64,000 bases of DNA from a virus (IMGVR_UViG_3300031951_015091:1-64000); one strand, 5' to 3'. Positions 1 through 8,270 are shown, counted from the first letter of the stretch. Notes: generated by a model from the letters alone, not told the origin. Numbers and translations: made by a program.

Positions 1-302
1 AAAATAGCATCTCTGTTTGTAGAAGATGCTCCAACTGGATCTCTATCACACAAAGGTGCACCAACATAAGCTGCAAGAGGTATAATTATATCAGCTTGTT
101 TTAGAATTGGCAATAGGTCTGCTTCTACTCTTACATCACCACGATAAATCCTAAAATTTGGGTGATAGCATAATTGGCCAAGTGATGATTGTTGGTACAT
201 AAAATTATCTAACACAGTAACATTATGACCTAAACCTAATAGGTCTTGTGATAACATCGACCCAATATAACCTGCACCACCTGTAACTAATATATTTGCC
301 AT
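1..302 (-). CDS. NAD-dependent epimerase/dehydratase (extended SDR), C-terminus outside window
   Basis: Only the first 100 or so residues are present; the gene runs off the left edge. The N-terminus MANILVTGGAGYIGS carries the Rossmann glycine motif TGGAGYIG (residues 7-14) of extended short-chain dehydrogenases, followed by an acidic strand end (VLDNF) that would bind the NAD(P) ribose and a second strand with AAYVGAP, the usual AA-x-VG segment of nucleotide-sugar epimerases/dehydratases. It starts 2 bp past the stop of the ColD-like gene, so it is the next gene of the same sugar operon. A nucleotide-sugar substrate is likely from family and context; epimerase, dehydratase or reductase cannot be told apart without the Ser-Tyr-Lys part. 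Confidence 0.85.
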   Translation of the reverse strand, partial: MANILVTGGAGYIGSMLSQDLLGLGHNVTVLDNFMYQQSSLGQLCYHPNFRIYRGDVRVEADLLPILKQADIIIPLAAYVGAPLCDRDPVGASSTNRDAI

Positions 303-303
303 A

Positions 304-1473
304 TTAAGCCTCGTTTAATGTTTTGGTAATAAAATCAATTTCATCTAATTGCATTGATGGGAAATTACCAATATAAAATCCATAAAAATGAATATGTTCA
401 GTATTTGGAAAATTCAAATGATAGTTTTCTGGCACAATATTTTTAAGGTATGGTTGTCTTGTTTGATTACCACCACCTGCACTTCCACGGCGAAATTCAA
501 TGCCTTCTTCTTTCATTCTCGTCATAATTCTATTTGCGAAATCTTGGTCTTTATCATTGAGTATTAGATTGAAAGCATAGTTACTAGAGCCTATTAATTT
601 AAAGCCAGTAAAAAATTTCTTTGGGCTTAACTTAGATAAAAACCTTTCGTGATTTCTATTCCGTAGTTTAACATTTTCATTTAATTTTGGCAACTGTGAA
701 AGACCAAGTATACCGCCTAAATCGGTGTTACGCATATTGTATGCTGGGTAAGCAAAGATAAAATCAGGATTCAACTGTGGGTATTGTATCTTGTAAGCCA
801 GTTTCATTTTTTCATTACCACATTCTCTGACCATACCATGTGAACGAAGCATGCGAATTGTATTGTAAACTTCTTCATCGTTGGTACAAACCATACCGCC
901 TTCAATCGTTGTCATATGGTGTGCGTAATAGAAAGAGAAATTGGACATCCATCCAATACTGCCGCAAAGCTTCTCTCCGTGTCTTGCGCCATGCGACTCG
1001 CAAACATCTTCAATCAATGGAATGTTGTTTCTAGCTAGAGTTGATATGAGATCATCAGTTAATGCATTAAACCCTTGAATATGTGATAAAAATACAGCAC
1101 GGGTATTTGGAGTAATTGCACGAATGATAGAATCAGGATTCATACCTAAAGTGTCCATATCCACATCAACGAATACTGGTGTAAATCCACATTGAATCAC
1201 AGAGGCAACATCAGATATCCATGTTAAAGGTGGAACAATTACTTCACCGCCTTGTGGATATTTTATCTTCAACATGGTCATTGATAATAAATTGGCAGAT
1301 GCGCCAGAGTTTACAAATACGGAATACTTTACGCCTAACCATTTCGACCAAGCTTCTTCAAACTCTCGGCATTTTGGACCGTTAGTTAGAATAGGGTCAT
1401 CTTGTTTTAGATGCTCAATCATGGCATCTAAATCTTGTCTTGTAACATTATTTCTCATCAAAGGAAATTTCAT
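304..1473 (-). CDS. DegT/DnrJ/EryC1-fold PLP enzyme with His in place of the Schiff-base Lys (ColD-like sugar 3-dehydratase)
   Basis: 389 residues, full length for the DegT/DnrJ/EryC1/StrS family. N-terminal substrate loop, NSGASANLL (residues 55-63) for PLP phosphate binding, and IEDVCESHGA (154-163) with the Asp that binds the pyridine nitrogen. At the position where aminotransferases have SFxxxK, the protein reads SFYYAHHMTTIEGG (180-193), so H185 replaces the lysine. This substitution is the hallmark of the sugar 3-dehydratases ColD (GDP-4-keto-6-deoxymannose) and E1 (CDP-hexulose), which remove a hydroxyl rather than transaminate. I therefore infer a C3 deoxygenase on a 4-keto nucleotide sugar. 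It lies between the GHMP kinase and the SDR gene. An ordinary aminotransferase is unlikely without the lysine. Confidence 0.85.
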   Translation of the reverse strand: MKFPLMRNNVTRQDLDAMIEHLKQDDPILTNGPKCREFEEAWSKWLGVKYSVFVNSGASANLLSMTMLKIKYPQGGEVIVPPLTWISDVASVIQCGFTPVFVDVDMDTLGMNPDSIIRAITPNTRAVFLSHIQGFNALTDDLISTLARNNIPLIEDVCESHGARHGEKLCGSIGWMSNFSFYYAHHMTTIEGGMVCTNDEEVYNTIRMLRSHGMVRECGNEKMKLAYKIQYPQLNPDFIFAYPAYNMRNTDLGGILGLSQLPKLNENVKLRNRNHERFLSKLSPKKFFTGFKLIGSSNYAFNLILNDKDQDFANRIMTRMKEEGIEFRRGSAGGGNQTRQPYLKNIVPENYHLNFPNTEHIHFYGFYIGNFPSMQLDEIDFITKTLNEA

Positions 1474-1480
1474 TTTAACC

Positions 1481-2470
1481 TCACGAATTGTTTAATATAA
1501 CTTGAGTACCATGATTATCGAACTTAAATGGCACCCATACCTTTATTTGTTCCATCTTTAACTTGAATTCTTTTTGTTGATCTGGCGGCACAAGAAACAT
1601 AAAGAAACCGCCGCCGCCTGCACCCATTAGTTTACCACCATAAGCACCACTTTCAATGGCTGTATAATATATGTCATCTATCCATGGTTCAGTAACACCA
1701 TCTGCTAGACCTCGTTTAATTTCCCAAGCTTTGTGCATCAACTCACCTATTATAAACATTTCTTTTTCTTTGGCAAGCATATCGATAGCTTCGTTTGCTA
1801 AGTTTACCGTTTCTAATAAAAGACTATCTGTTTTGCCTTCTTTGATATTATCTACCTTTTTCTTTGCTTGAATTTCTGAGTGTCGAGAAACACCAGAAAA
1901 ACCAAGCATGATGTGTGATTCTAGATATGTTTTATAATCTAAATTCATTTTAAATGATTTGGCATCCCAACCTTCACTCGACATAGAAATAACTTGAATA
2001 CCGCCAAGTGCAGACATAATTTGATCTTGTATGCCAACATTTTCGCCAATAATATCTTGTTCAACTTCAATGGCTCTTTCTGCTAATTCTTTCTGTGTTA
2101 AATTATATTTCTTTAAACGATAGATTGCATTTAACAAACCTACTGTAAAGGTTGATGATGAACCAATACCAGACCTTGCAGGTAAATCACCTTCATGGCT
2201 AATAGAAATGTTTTCTGTTATATTGGTGTATTGCAAACAAGCACGTATAGCTGGGTGATCAATATCTTCTATTGAATTAACATTTTCTATTTTTGAATAA
2301 GTTAAACGAATGGTATGGTCAAAAAATGGCGGCAATTCTTTTATATGAACATAACAGTAATGTGCCATTGCAGCAGATATACATTTACTTGGATGTTTTG
2401 AAAACCAAGCAGGGTAATCGGTGCCGCCACCAAACAAAGAAAGTCTATAAGGAGTTTTTGTAATAATCAT
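1481..2470 (-). CDS. GHMP-family sugar kinase, D,D-heptose-7-phosphate kinase-like
   Basis: 329 residues, typical of the GHMP kinases. N-terminal TPYRLSLFGGGTDYPAW (6-22) is the substrate-binding start shared with HddA-type D-glycero-D-manno-heptose 7-phosphate kinases; GDLPARSGIGSSS (94-106) is the ATP-binding GHMP loop; KLMGAGGGGFFMF near residues 280-292 is the third GHMP motif. Family knowledge: these enzymes phosphorylate C1 of heptose 7-phosphate or similar sugars, before nucleotidyl transfer. The start ATG overlaps the stop of the preceding TPP gene by 4 bp, so the genes are translationally coupled. Heptose kinase is my preferred reading; fucose/galactose-type kinase is the alternative. 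Confidence 0.85.
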   Translation of the reverse strand: MIITKTPYRLSLFGGGTDYPAWFSKHPSKCISAAMAHYCYVHIKELPPFFDHTIRLTYSKIENVNSIEDIDHPAIRACLQYTNITENISISHEGDLPARSGIGSSSTFTVGLLNAIYRLKKYNLTQKELAERAIEVEQDIIGENVGIQDQIMSALGGIQVISMSSEGWDAKSFKMNLDYKTYLESHIMLGFSGVSRHSEIQAKKKVDNIKEGKTDSLLLETVNLANEAIDMLAKEKEMFIIGELMHKAWEIKRGLADGVTEPWIDDIYYTAIESGAYGGKLMGAGGGGFFMFLVPPDQQKEFKLKMEQIKVWVPFKFDNHGTQVILNNS

Positions 2471-2997
2471 TTTTCATTGTAATAGTCACCCCACTCTACA
2501 AGAATTGTTGAACGATTATCATCACGCAACAATGCTTTTACATAAGCAGGAAAAATTTGAAAGGGTTCATCTAAACGGATAACTTCAACCGTTTTACACA
2601 TCGATTTAAATGCTTCAGTAAAATCTCCCACATGTTGACATTGTGGGTGTAAAGGTCTTTCTGAACCAATACTGGTACGAATAATCACATTGGCCTTATA
2701 CTTAGACATTAAGGAAAGTTTATCCACATGATTTACTAATTGACTAACAGCACATAGTAAAAAGTTCCATCGTGGATAAATTGAAATTGGAATACGACCA
2801 TGTAATGCCATACCTAATGACATACCCATTTGCATTTCTTCTGCAACAGGCAATTCAATAAGTTTATCTTTCGATACATCTTTTAGTGTGTTAGACATTC
2901 CTGTGCCTGGTACAGCAACCGCTTGGCCAAGAAAAACAGTTCTATCATCGTTAGCCAAATATTCCATTGACCGTTTTAATTCATCAAAGTATTTCAA
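2467..2997 (-). CDS. Transketolase pyrimidine-domain protein (E1-beta-like, short)
   Basis: 176 residues matching only the first domain of 2-oxoacid dehydrogenase E1-beta/transketolase Pyr proteins: N-terminal MKYFDELKRSMEYL followed by DDRTVFLGQAV aligns with the E1-beta start, and ELPVAEEMQMGMSLGMALHG contains the Glu that activates the TPP aminopyrimidine. The usual C-terminal transketolase domain (about 120 residues) is missing. Start is TTG, overlapping the upstream stop (TTGA); the next ATG would delete the conserved N-terminus, so TTG is favoured. It must work with the E1-alpha-like neighbour to make one TPP active site. Probably an acyl or ketol transfer enzyme in sugar synthesis rather than a true pyruvate dehydrogenase, since no E2/E3 is near. 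Confidence 0.8.
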   Translation of the reverse strand: MKYFDELKRSMEYLANDDRTVFLGQAVAVPGTGMSNTLKDVSKDKLIELPVAEEMQMGMSLGMALHGRIPISIYPRWNFLLCAVSQLVNHVDKLSLMSKYKANVIIRTSIGSERPLHPQCQHVGDFTEAFKSMCKTVEVIRLDEPFQIFPAYVKALLRDDNRSTILVEWGDYYNEK

Positions 2998-3593
2998 AAT
3001 TGTACCCTCACTCCAGCACCAGCATGTGGATATTTGGTTTCGTATTTGTAATAGTAAATCATATCGGTATTATAATTTTCATAAGACAATTCTTTATCAT
3101 TCCATACTTCTCTTGTATCTGTACAAACTGATTTACCATTATCTTCAATAATAAATTTAATAGGTAAATTATATTGAATTGCATACTTCATTGATTCATA
3201 TGCAATTCCTGTTTCTGAAGTCATATCACCTAAAAAACAATAAACTTTAGAATCACCATTACTTTTTTTAATTGACATAGCTGTACCTACTGCAATTGGC
3301 AAAACTCCACCCACAATAGCAGAAGAATATATTTTATATTCTGGAAAACAAAGTGAGATAGAACGACCTTCTAAAATTTCTTTTTCTATTTCATCAGCAG
3401 GCACACCTTTTAGTAAGCATTGATAGTGTGAACGCCAAGAACAAAATACCCAATCTTGTTGGCGAACATCTTTAAATACATTAATTAGTTCATCTTCATT
3501 ACCATAATAGAGATGAACCGGTGATCGTATTTTTCCATTATTAAATTGGTCAGCAATACGATTTTCAAAATCAATTAGTTCTTGTTTAGTCAC
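2994..3593 (-). CDS. TPP-binding protein, E1-alpha-like (short)
   Basis: 199 residues, shorter than usual E1-alpha subunits (about 320-370). Visible: WRSHYQCLLKGVP early, the GGVLPIAVGTAMS segment, and the TPP diphosphate/Mg motif GDMTSETGIAYESM ending in EDNG (GD-x(n)-N). These define the PP domain of TPP enzymes; the partner Pyr domain is the next gene. GTG start, overlapping the radical-SAM stop by 8 bp. Split alpha/beta TPP pairs occur in pathways that attach two-carbon branches to deoxysugars (for example avilamycin-type octose genes); I infer a similar role here because the neighbours are ColD-like, GHMP kinase and SDR. Acetoin/pyruvate dehydrogenase is the alternative but lacks context. 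Confidence 0.82.
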   Translation of the reverse strand: MTKQELIDFENRIADQFNNGKIRSPVHLYYGNEDELINVFKDVRQQDWVFCSWRSHYQCLLKGVPADEIEKEILEGRSISLCFPEYKIYSSAIVGGVLPIAVGTAMSIKKSNGDSKVYCFLGDMTSETGIAYESMKYAIQYNLPIKFIIEDNGKSVCTDTREVWNDKELSYENYNTDMIYYYKYETKYPHAGAGVRVQF

Positions 3594-5100
3594 CTAATAT
3601 TTTCCTTTTCAAACGAATCTTTGACATTTCCTCTACATTCTGCCTTGATTGTAGGCCAAATTTATTTTCTACTAATTCTAAAAATGGTTTGTGTGAGAAG
3701 TAAGTATGCCATGCATCATCACGAAACTTTAATACTTCGGCACCAGATAACGATTTAGTTCTCAATGGTTTACAATCATATGATAAGAAAGCAAACTCAT
3801 CAAAAGTTTGTGGCAATTCCCAATTATTGTTTTTGGCTTCCATATACAATGGACTACCAGGTAATGCCATTGCTGCATAGAAGTTTGCGTGTTCACAGTT
3901 TAATTCTAAAGCTAAATCTAAAGTTTCTTGCATCGTTTCTTTGGTATCTTCTGGAAATCCAAACATATAATTACCAAGAACATTAATGTCAGCGTCTTTA
4001 ATTTGTTTTACAACTTCACGGATGTTTACTTGTTTGAATCTACCTTTGTCAATTTCTAAACGCACTTGTTGATTACCTGATTCAATGCCAAGTGCCAACC
4101 AATTTACGCCAGCATCTTTAAACAATTTCAGTTGATCTTCACGAACAGAATCTACTCTTGCATAAGCCCAAAAGTTAAATTTCATTCCTCTAGCCACAAT
4201 GCCTTGTAATATTGGCACATAATATTTTTTATTTAAAAAGAACATCTCGTCTGTAAGGCGAATAGTTCTAACTCCATTTTCATACAGGTACTCTAATTCT
4301 TTTAACATTAATTCTGCTGACCAGAATCTCATACCACGACTATCAGCTGATACGATACCTTCTTCGTATGAAGTTCTATTCACGATGTTAATCATACAGA
4401 AGTTACAACCAAATTGGCAACCTAATGATGTATAAATTGCCGCAAACGGTGTACGGCCTTCTTCTAAAAAATTAGTATGCCAATAGTGAGCTCTGTATTT
4501 GTCTAAAAGGTTCTTATCTTTAGGTAATAAGTCCCAAGCATAACCTGGCATTATAACATCCATGTCATCAGTCTTTACTATACAACCGCTTGTTGTAGGT
4601 CTTGGAAGTCCATGTTTTTTATACCACATACCACGAACATTATCTAAATCATTTTCTAAATCTGTTTCTAATAAATCTAAAAGACCATATACACCTTCAT
4701 TGATAAAAGCAAAGTCAACATACTTGTATTGAATTACCTCATGTGGTAATGCAGATGTATGTGACCCAATAAATGCAGTTTTTAAATTTGGATGTGATAA
4801 TTTGAGTTGAGTAGCCAGAGATTTGGCACCAATCATCATTGTGGTGCCTGAATTTGGATTTTGTCCGTAGAGAACAAATACTACCAGTTTTGGTTTTGTT
4901 GCTGCGATTTGTTCTGCCGCATCTTCATCAGTTGCAGGACAAGCATCAAAATCTAAAATGCATGGATCATGGCCTTTAACACGAACTGCGGATGCCAGCA
5001 ATGCTGCCCATGTAGGCATTTCAATTGCTGAATATGTTTTTGCTAAATCTTGGTAGGCTTTTGCGGCACTACTTGGTACCACGAAACACACATTTGCCAT
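3586..5100 (-). CDS. Cobalamin-binding-domain radical SAM protein
   Basis: 504 residues. The N-terminal 150 residues have the Rossmann-like B12-binding pattern (VVFVLYGQNPNS, AFIGSHTSALP, FAFINEGVYGLLDLL) but no DxHxxG base motif, as in many class B enzymes. The radical SAM cluster motif is CQFGCNFC with C228, C232 and C235, followed by RTIRLTDEMF and LGIESGNQQVR barrel strands and YMFGFPEDTKETMQ. The C-terminus is a helical tail of unknown role. First gene of the sugar cassette; upstream leader (5101-5124) has a TATAAT hexamer and an octamer CTAAATAT (5120-5127) but no clear -35. Chemistry (methylation or rearrangement of a sugar or lipid) cannot be deduced. Confidence 0.88.
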   Translation of the reverse strand: MANVCFVVPSSAAKAYQDLAKTYSAIEMPTWAALLASAVRVKGHDPCILDFDACPATDEDAAEQIAATKPKLVVFVLYGQNPNSGTTMMIGAKSLATQLKLSHPNLKTAFIGSHTSALPHEVIQYKYVDFAFINEGVYGLLDLLETDLENDLDNVRGMWYKKHGLPRPTTSGCIVKTDDMDVIMPGYAWDLLPKDKNLLDKYRAHYWHTNFLEEGRTPFAAIYTSLGCQFGCNFCMINIVNRTSYEEGIVSADSRGMRFWSAELMLKELEYLYENGVRTIRLTDEMFFLNKKYYVPILQGIVARGMKFNFWAYARVDSVREDQLKLFKDAGVNWLALGIESGNQQVRLEIDKGRFKQVNIREVVKQIKDADINVLGNYMFGFPEDTKETMQETLDLALELNCEHANFYAAMALPGSPLYMEAKNNNWELPQTFDEFAFLSYDCKPLRTKSLSGAEVLKFRDDAWHTYFSHKPFLELVENKFGLQSRQNVEEMSKIRLKRKILGD

Positions 5101-5124
5101 AACAACCTCATTATAATAAAATAT

Positions 5125-5574
5125 TTAGTGTAACTTTTTATTCTTCTTTTCTTTGATTAATTCTAACAATTCATCAACATTAAAATCTTTTGTTTCAGTT
5201 GTTTCTTCTTCATCTTCACCATCTTCTTCATCACCATCTTCCGATTCTGAAATAAAATCAACTTCATCCATTCTTTTTTGAGCTTCCATTACAACTTCAC
5301 CATAATGTTGTATAGCAGATTCTTTTGGATCAACAATTGTAAGTATATCTGAGGTATAAAGTACCGCTTGATTATTTTCAATGATTTCAATTGGCAACCA
5401 AGGCATCATCATCATTACTGTTTGACCAGTAGTAGGTATTCTTTTAAAAATAACTTGCATTGGGTCATGTAGTATGGCAGTTTCTTTATCTTCTGATTCA
5501 ATAAAGTTAGCTATAATATCTTCACCGCCATGTAGGCGAATAATCTTGATGTTATTGTTGTTGGTTGTTTCCAT
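5125..5574 (-). CDS. Sm-like small phage protein with acidic tail
   Basis: 149 residues. The first 75 residues (IKIIRLHGGEDIIANF ... AILHDPMQVIFKRIP) look like an Sm/LSm-type beta barrel as found in small proteins beside uvsW in T4-like marine phages. A strongly acidic stretch (residues about 110-130, mostly D and E) and a lysine-rich end follow. The start overlaps the 3' end of uvsW by 23 bp, so it is co-translated with the recombination genes. A role in RNA or recombination-intermediate binding is only a guess; the Sm assignment is by eye. Confidence 0.7.
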   Translation of the reverse strand: METTNNNNIKIIRLHGGEDIIANFIESEDKETAILHDPMQVIFKRIPTTGQTVMMMMPWLPIEIIENNQAVLYTSDILTIVDPKESAIQHYGEVVMEAQKRMDEVDFISESEDGDEEDGEDEEETTETKDFNVDELLELIKEKKNKKLH

Positions 5575-7033
5575 CTTTTAGCTCTATGTTATAAAATTTG
5601 TATTTGAATTTTTCTTCATCATATATTTTTACTCTCTCTATAAAATGTTTTAAGGTATAATTTGTAAACTTACCAACACGAAAATCATCAGCTATATCAA
5701 ACAATGTTGCTTCTGTTTTGTTATCACCTTTTCTTAACCCACGACCTATTGATTGAAGATTACGAATCCTGGATTTGGAGGGTGAGGCAAATATAATATT
5801 ATGAAGGTTACGGATGTTAACACCAGTACTAAAAGTACCGTATGAAGCAACAATAATAGCATCAGTTTCTTTTTCAGTAATTGAACGAACTGATTCCCGT
5901 ATTTCAACATCTGTGCCGCCAAATACAAAGAACACATGACGCTTACTTGTTGCAGTTTTGATAATATTGTGTAAATCTTTTCCATGTTTCTCCACAAATT
6001 GAAATAAAATTAATGTGTTGCCTTCTAAAGACAATGCCAAATTTTTAATAAATTCATTTCGAGCTTTATTCTGAACAATATAATCAATCTCTGTATTGTA
6101 ATCCCAATCACGAGCCATTTTACAGATAGGTTCAGGATATTTTAATACAAGGCACTTAATAAAGAATTCTGCTAGATGCCCTTTCTCAATCAATTCTGAG
6201 GTGGTTGTGGCCTTATAAACTGGACCAAACAAACCTTCTAATACTAGGCGATGTGTTTGTGTACCATCTAGTGTACCTGTGGTGCCTATTCTATATTTAG
6301 CGTTAGTACAACCAGACAGTATCGTAGTAAGTGATTTGGCCTTAAACTGGTGTGCTTCGTCACCCATCACATAATCAAACTGTTCAAAGTAATCTTTTTC
6401 ATTCTTATAGATTGATTGCCATGTGGTGATAGTAAGAAACTTGTTTGTGTGTTTCTCTTTACCAGAGTATTGACGATGGCAGTATTGGTCTGAATCATAA
6501 CCATAAGAAGCAAAGTCACTATACATTTGTTCTACTAATGATGTAGTAGGAACAATTAACAACCCTCTTTTAAAATCTGCTTCTTGTAACCAACGAACAA
6601 TCAAATAAATGATAAGAGATTTACCTGATGCAGTTGGTGATAGAATGAGTTGGCGTTTATTGCGTACAGCCTGTAGAAAACATTTCCATTGATACTCACG
6701 CAATTCATGTGGCAGTTTTAGTGTTTGTATAAACTCTAATGCCTCAACACCTGAGAATTCTTGTGTAAGCTTGATAGCATCGGCTATCTCTAAACTATAA
6801 TCTCTTTCGGCACAAAATTTTTCTATGTATGGGATTAGACCATGATATATGGTAAATGTGCGTAAGTCCGCCAGGCGAATCTTTCCATCCCATACACGGC
6901 TCTTATATGCAGGTGTAAATTGGTAATTTGGTACAAAGAATGTGAAGTAGTCTGACAGTTCTTGTGCTATACTTCTTTCACATTCAAACTGTATAAACGC
7001 TTCATTCTTTTTGGTTAATAATAAATCAGACAC
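5552..7033 (-). CDS. uvsW: UvsW-like helicase (RNA-DNA and branched-DNA)
   Basis: Superfamily 2 helicase. An N-terminal domain (TFFVPNYQFTP ... VWDGKIRL) matches T4 UvsW; motif I is SPTASGKS, motif II GDEAHQF, motif III region IGTTGTLDGT, and motif VI LQSIGRGLRKGDNK near the end. Known role in T4: unwinds R-loops and branched DNA, switching origin-initiated to recombination-dependent replication. I place the start at GTG 7031-7033, giving 493 residues and an N-terminus about as long as T4's; an in-frame TTG at 7055-7057 would add 8 residues. The GTG lies just inside the uvsY end, so the two are coupled. Downstream is the Sm-like gene. Confidence 0.93.
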   Translation of the reverse strand: MSDLLLTKKNEAFIQFECERSIAQELSDYFTFFVPNYQFTPAYKSRVWDGKIRLADLRTFTIYHGLIPYIEKFCAERDYSLEIADAIKLTQEFSGVEALEFIQTLKLPHELREYQWKCFLQAVRNKRQLILSPTASGKSLIIYLIVRWLQEADFKRGLLIVPTTSLVEQMYSDFASYGYDSDQYCHRQYSGKEKHTNKFLTITTWQSIYKNEKDYFEQFDYVMGDEAHQFKAKSLTTILSGCTNAKYRIGTTGTLDGTQTHRLVLEGLFGPVYKATTTSELIEKGHLAEFFIKCLVLKYPEPICKMARDWDYNTEIDYIVQNKARNEFIKNLALSLEGNTLILFQFVEKHGKDLHNIIKTATSKRHVFFVFGGTDVEIRESVRSITEKETDAIIVASYGTFSTGVNIRNLHNIIFASPSKSRIRNLQSIGRGLRKGDNKTEATLFDIADDFRVGKFTNYTLKHFIERVKIYDEEKFKYKFYNIELKDGNNQQQ

Positions 7034-7460
7034 CTTGTATAAATTTTTCCCAATCAATAAATGATCTAAGTTGATATGTTCTACTATTTAGCTCTTTTAA
7101 AATAGACTGGCATATCTCAACAACTTCTTCGTGTATGGCCTTCTTCGCCATATACTTGTTTAAATCTTCATCACTCTCCAGATATGTAGACAGATCGGAT
7201 TTGATGACAAATGGAAATGGTTCCCATCCATGTTTCTCTAATGCCTCATCATCTAACTTACCTGTGTAATACTCCCACTTAATTTTTTTCCATTTATTAT
7301 AATTGAATTCTGCTTGCTTGGCAAGCATACGATGTTGAGATAATACGTTTAGGTATTTACTATGAAGTTTGGGTATATCTAACAATGCCTTACCTGGTTC
7401 GGTACGGTCAATATTGGAATCTTTCCGCCATTCTTCTAACACTTCATCCAGATTTTTCAT
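7026..7460 (-). CDS. uvsY: UvsY-like recombination mediator
   Basis: 144 residues, close to T4 UvsY (137). MKNLDEVLEEWRKDSNID then LLDIPKLHSKYLNVLSQHR and the KWEYYTGKLDDEALEKHGWEPF segment are the family pattern; the rest is helical. UvsY loads the UvsX recombinase onto Gp32-coated single-stranded DNA. Start chosen at ATG 7458-7460 because AGGAGG (plus-strand cctcct at 7470-7475) lies 9 nt before it; a further upstream start would add 11 residues and bury the ribosome site. It is the first gene after a strong sigma70 promoter and leads the uvsY-uvsW-Sm operon. Confidence 0.93.
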   Translation of the reverse strand: MKNLDEVLEEWRKDSNIDRTEPGKALLDIPKLHSKYLNVLSQHRMLAKQAEFNYNKWKKIKWEYYTGKLDDEALEKHGWEPFPFVIKSDLSTYLESDEDLNKYMAKKAIHEEVVEICQSILKELNSRTYQLRSFIDWEKFIQGV

Positions 7461-7483
7461 GCCAATAAACCTCCTGTTATAGG

Positions 7484-7512
7484 AGTATAACAAAAAACGG
7501 TTAGAATGTCAA
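7484..7512 (-). promoter_or_regulatory. sigma70-type promoter for uvsY
   Basis: On the minus strand TTGACA (7507-7512) and TATACT (7484-7489) are separated by exactly 17 bp. The -35 begins just after the stop codon of the upstream tail gene (7519). Expected start about 7477, leaving a short leader that contains AGGAGG. It separates early-type recombination genes from the late virion genes. Confidence 0.8.
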
Positions 7513-7518
7513 GCTGTT

Positions 7519-8067
7519 TTAGAACAATTTTTCAACATCATAATAACTATACCGAAATGTGGCATCGGCAGTTAATATGGTATCAGGCCCATCTTGAGCA
7601 TTCATTATGAAAGTTGAAAGTGTTGTTGGGAATACTTCGTAAAATTTAAAACGGTAGTATTCTTTATTTGAGGAAGAAAACAATGTTAAAGAGGCATCAC
7701 TAAATTGTGGAAACTTATTACTAATATCATTCTTTGCTGATTGATATTTATTTAATTTGGATAAATTTCTATACTCTTTAAACTCCACAGGGAAAGTCAT
7801 CGCACGAATCCAATCGTGTATTTCTAACCAACCTTTTAGTTCTTCATCAATGATGAATGTGACATTTAATAAATCATAAATGGCCTTTTCGCCTGGAGAA
7901 TATATGTCAACGAATGGGTTTGTAATTACAGCTTCAGATAAAGACAGACCTGGCACGGTAACATTTTGGCAAAAGTATTGCATATTTGGTACACGACCAA
8001 ATGTCAATAAAAACTTATTAGGTTGTAATGGATTAGGATTACTTGGGTTGCGTGTGAGTGCGGTCAT
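7519..8067 (-). CDS. Tail-tube-fold structural protein (gp19/gp3-like)
   Basis: 182 residues. The pattern NPLQPNKFLLTFGRVPNMQYFCQ / VTVPGLSLSEA / NPFVDIYSPGEKAIYD / FIIDEELKGWLEIHDWIRAMTFP is that of the tail-tube fold family: short beta strands and a W-x-EIHDWIR helix, as in gp19 and tail completion proteins. In T4-like marine phages a protein of this type commonly lies between gp23 and uvsY. It is a second tube-like protein besides gp19 (14993-15538), so a tail-completion or tube-end role (gp3-like) is my inference. Overlaps the preceding 68-residue gene by 4 bp. Confidence 0.65.
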   Translation of the reverse strand: MTALTRNPSNPNPLQPNKFLLTFGRVPNMQYFCQNVTVPGLSLSEAVITNPFVDIYSPGEKAIYDLLNVTFIIDEELKGWLEIHDWIRAMTFPVEFKEYRNLSKLNKYQSAKNDISNKFPQFSDASLTLFSSSNKEYYRFKFYEVFPTTLSTFIMNAQDGPDTILTADATFRYSYYDVEKLF

Positions 8068-8270
8068 AAAGTTTTCTTAATATGCAGACCAATATCAATG
8101 ACATGTTCTTTTTCAATCATGTTAATAATACGATTTGTTAGTGTTATTTCCTGTTGAATAAAAGTCATCTTTAATTGGAGTTCTTTTAATTGTTGATTAT
8201 AGAAATCCAATTCTTTTAGTTTTCTGGCTCTTATATCGAGCAAGTCAGACATTACTATAATATCGGTCAT
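8064..8270 (-). CDS. Small coiled-coil protein downstream of the capsid gene
   Basis: 68 residues, mostly one helix with heptad-like spacing (LLDIRARKLKELDFYNQQL, then LKMTFIQQEITLTNRIINM). Not recognised. It follows the capsid terminator and has a late-promoter-like CATAAATA 5 bp before the ATG at 8270; an alternative ATG at 8252 (MSDLLDI) would fit transcription starting from that motif. Overlap with the tail-tube-fold gene suggests a helper or minor virion role. Confidence 0.65.
   Translation of the reverse strand: MTDIIVMSDLLDIRARKLKELDFYNQQLKELQLKMTFIQQEITLTNRIINMIEKEHVIDIGLHIKKTL

Noticed and set aside
2467-3593. A genuine pyruvate dehydrogenase E1
   Set aside because: No E2/E3 genes nearby, both subunits are truncated, and the neighbours are nucleotide-sugar enzymes.
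5110-5138. sigma70 promoter before the radical SAM gene (TATAAT at 5110-5115)
   Set aside because: No acceptable -35 at 16-18 bp; kept only as a remark in that gene.
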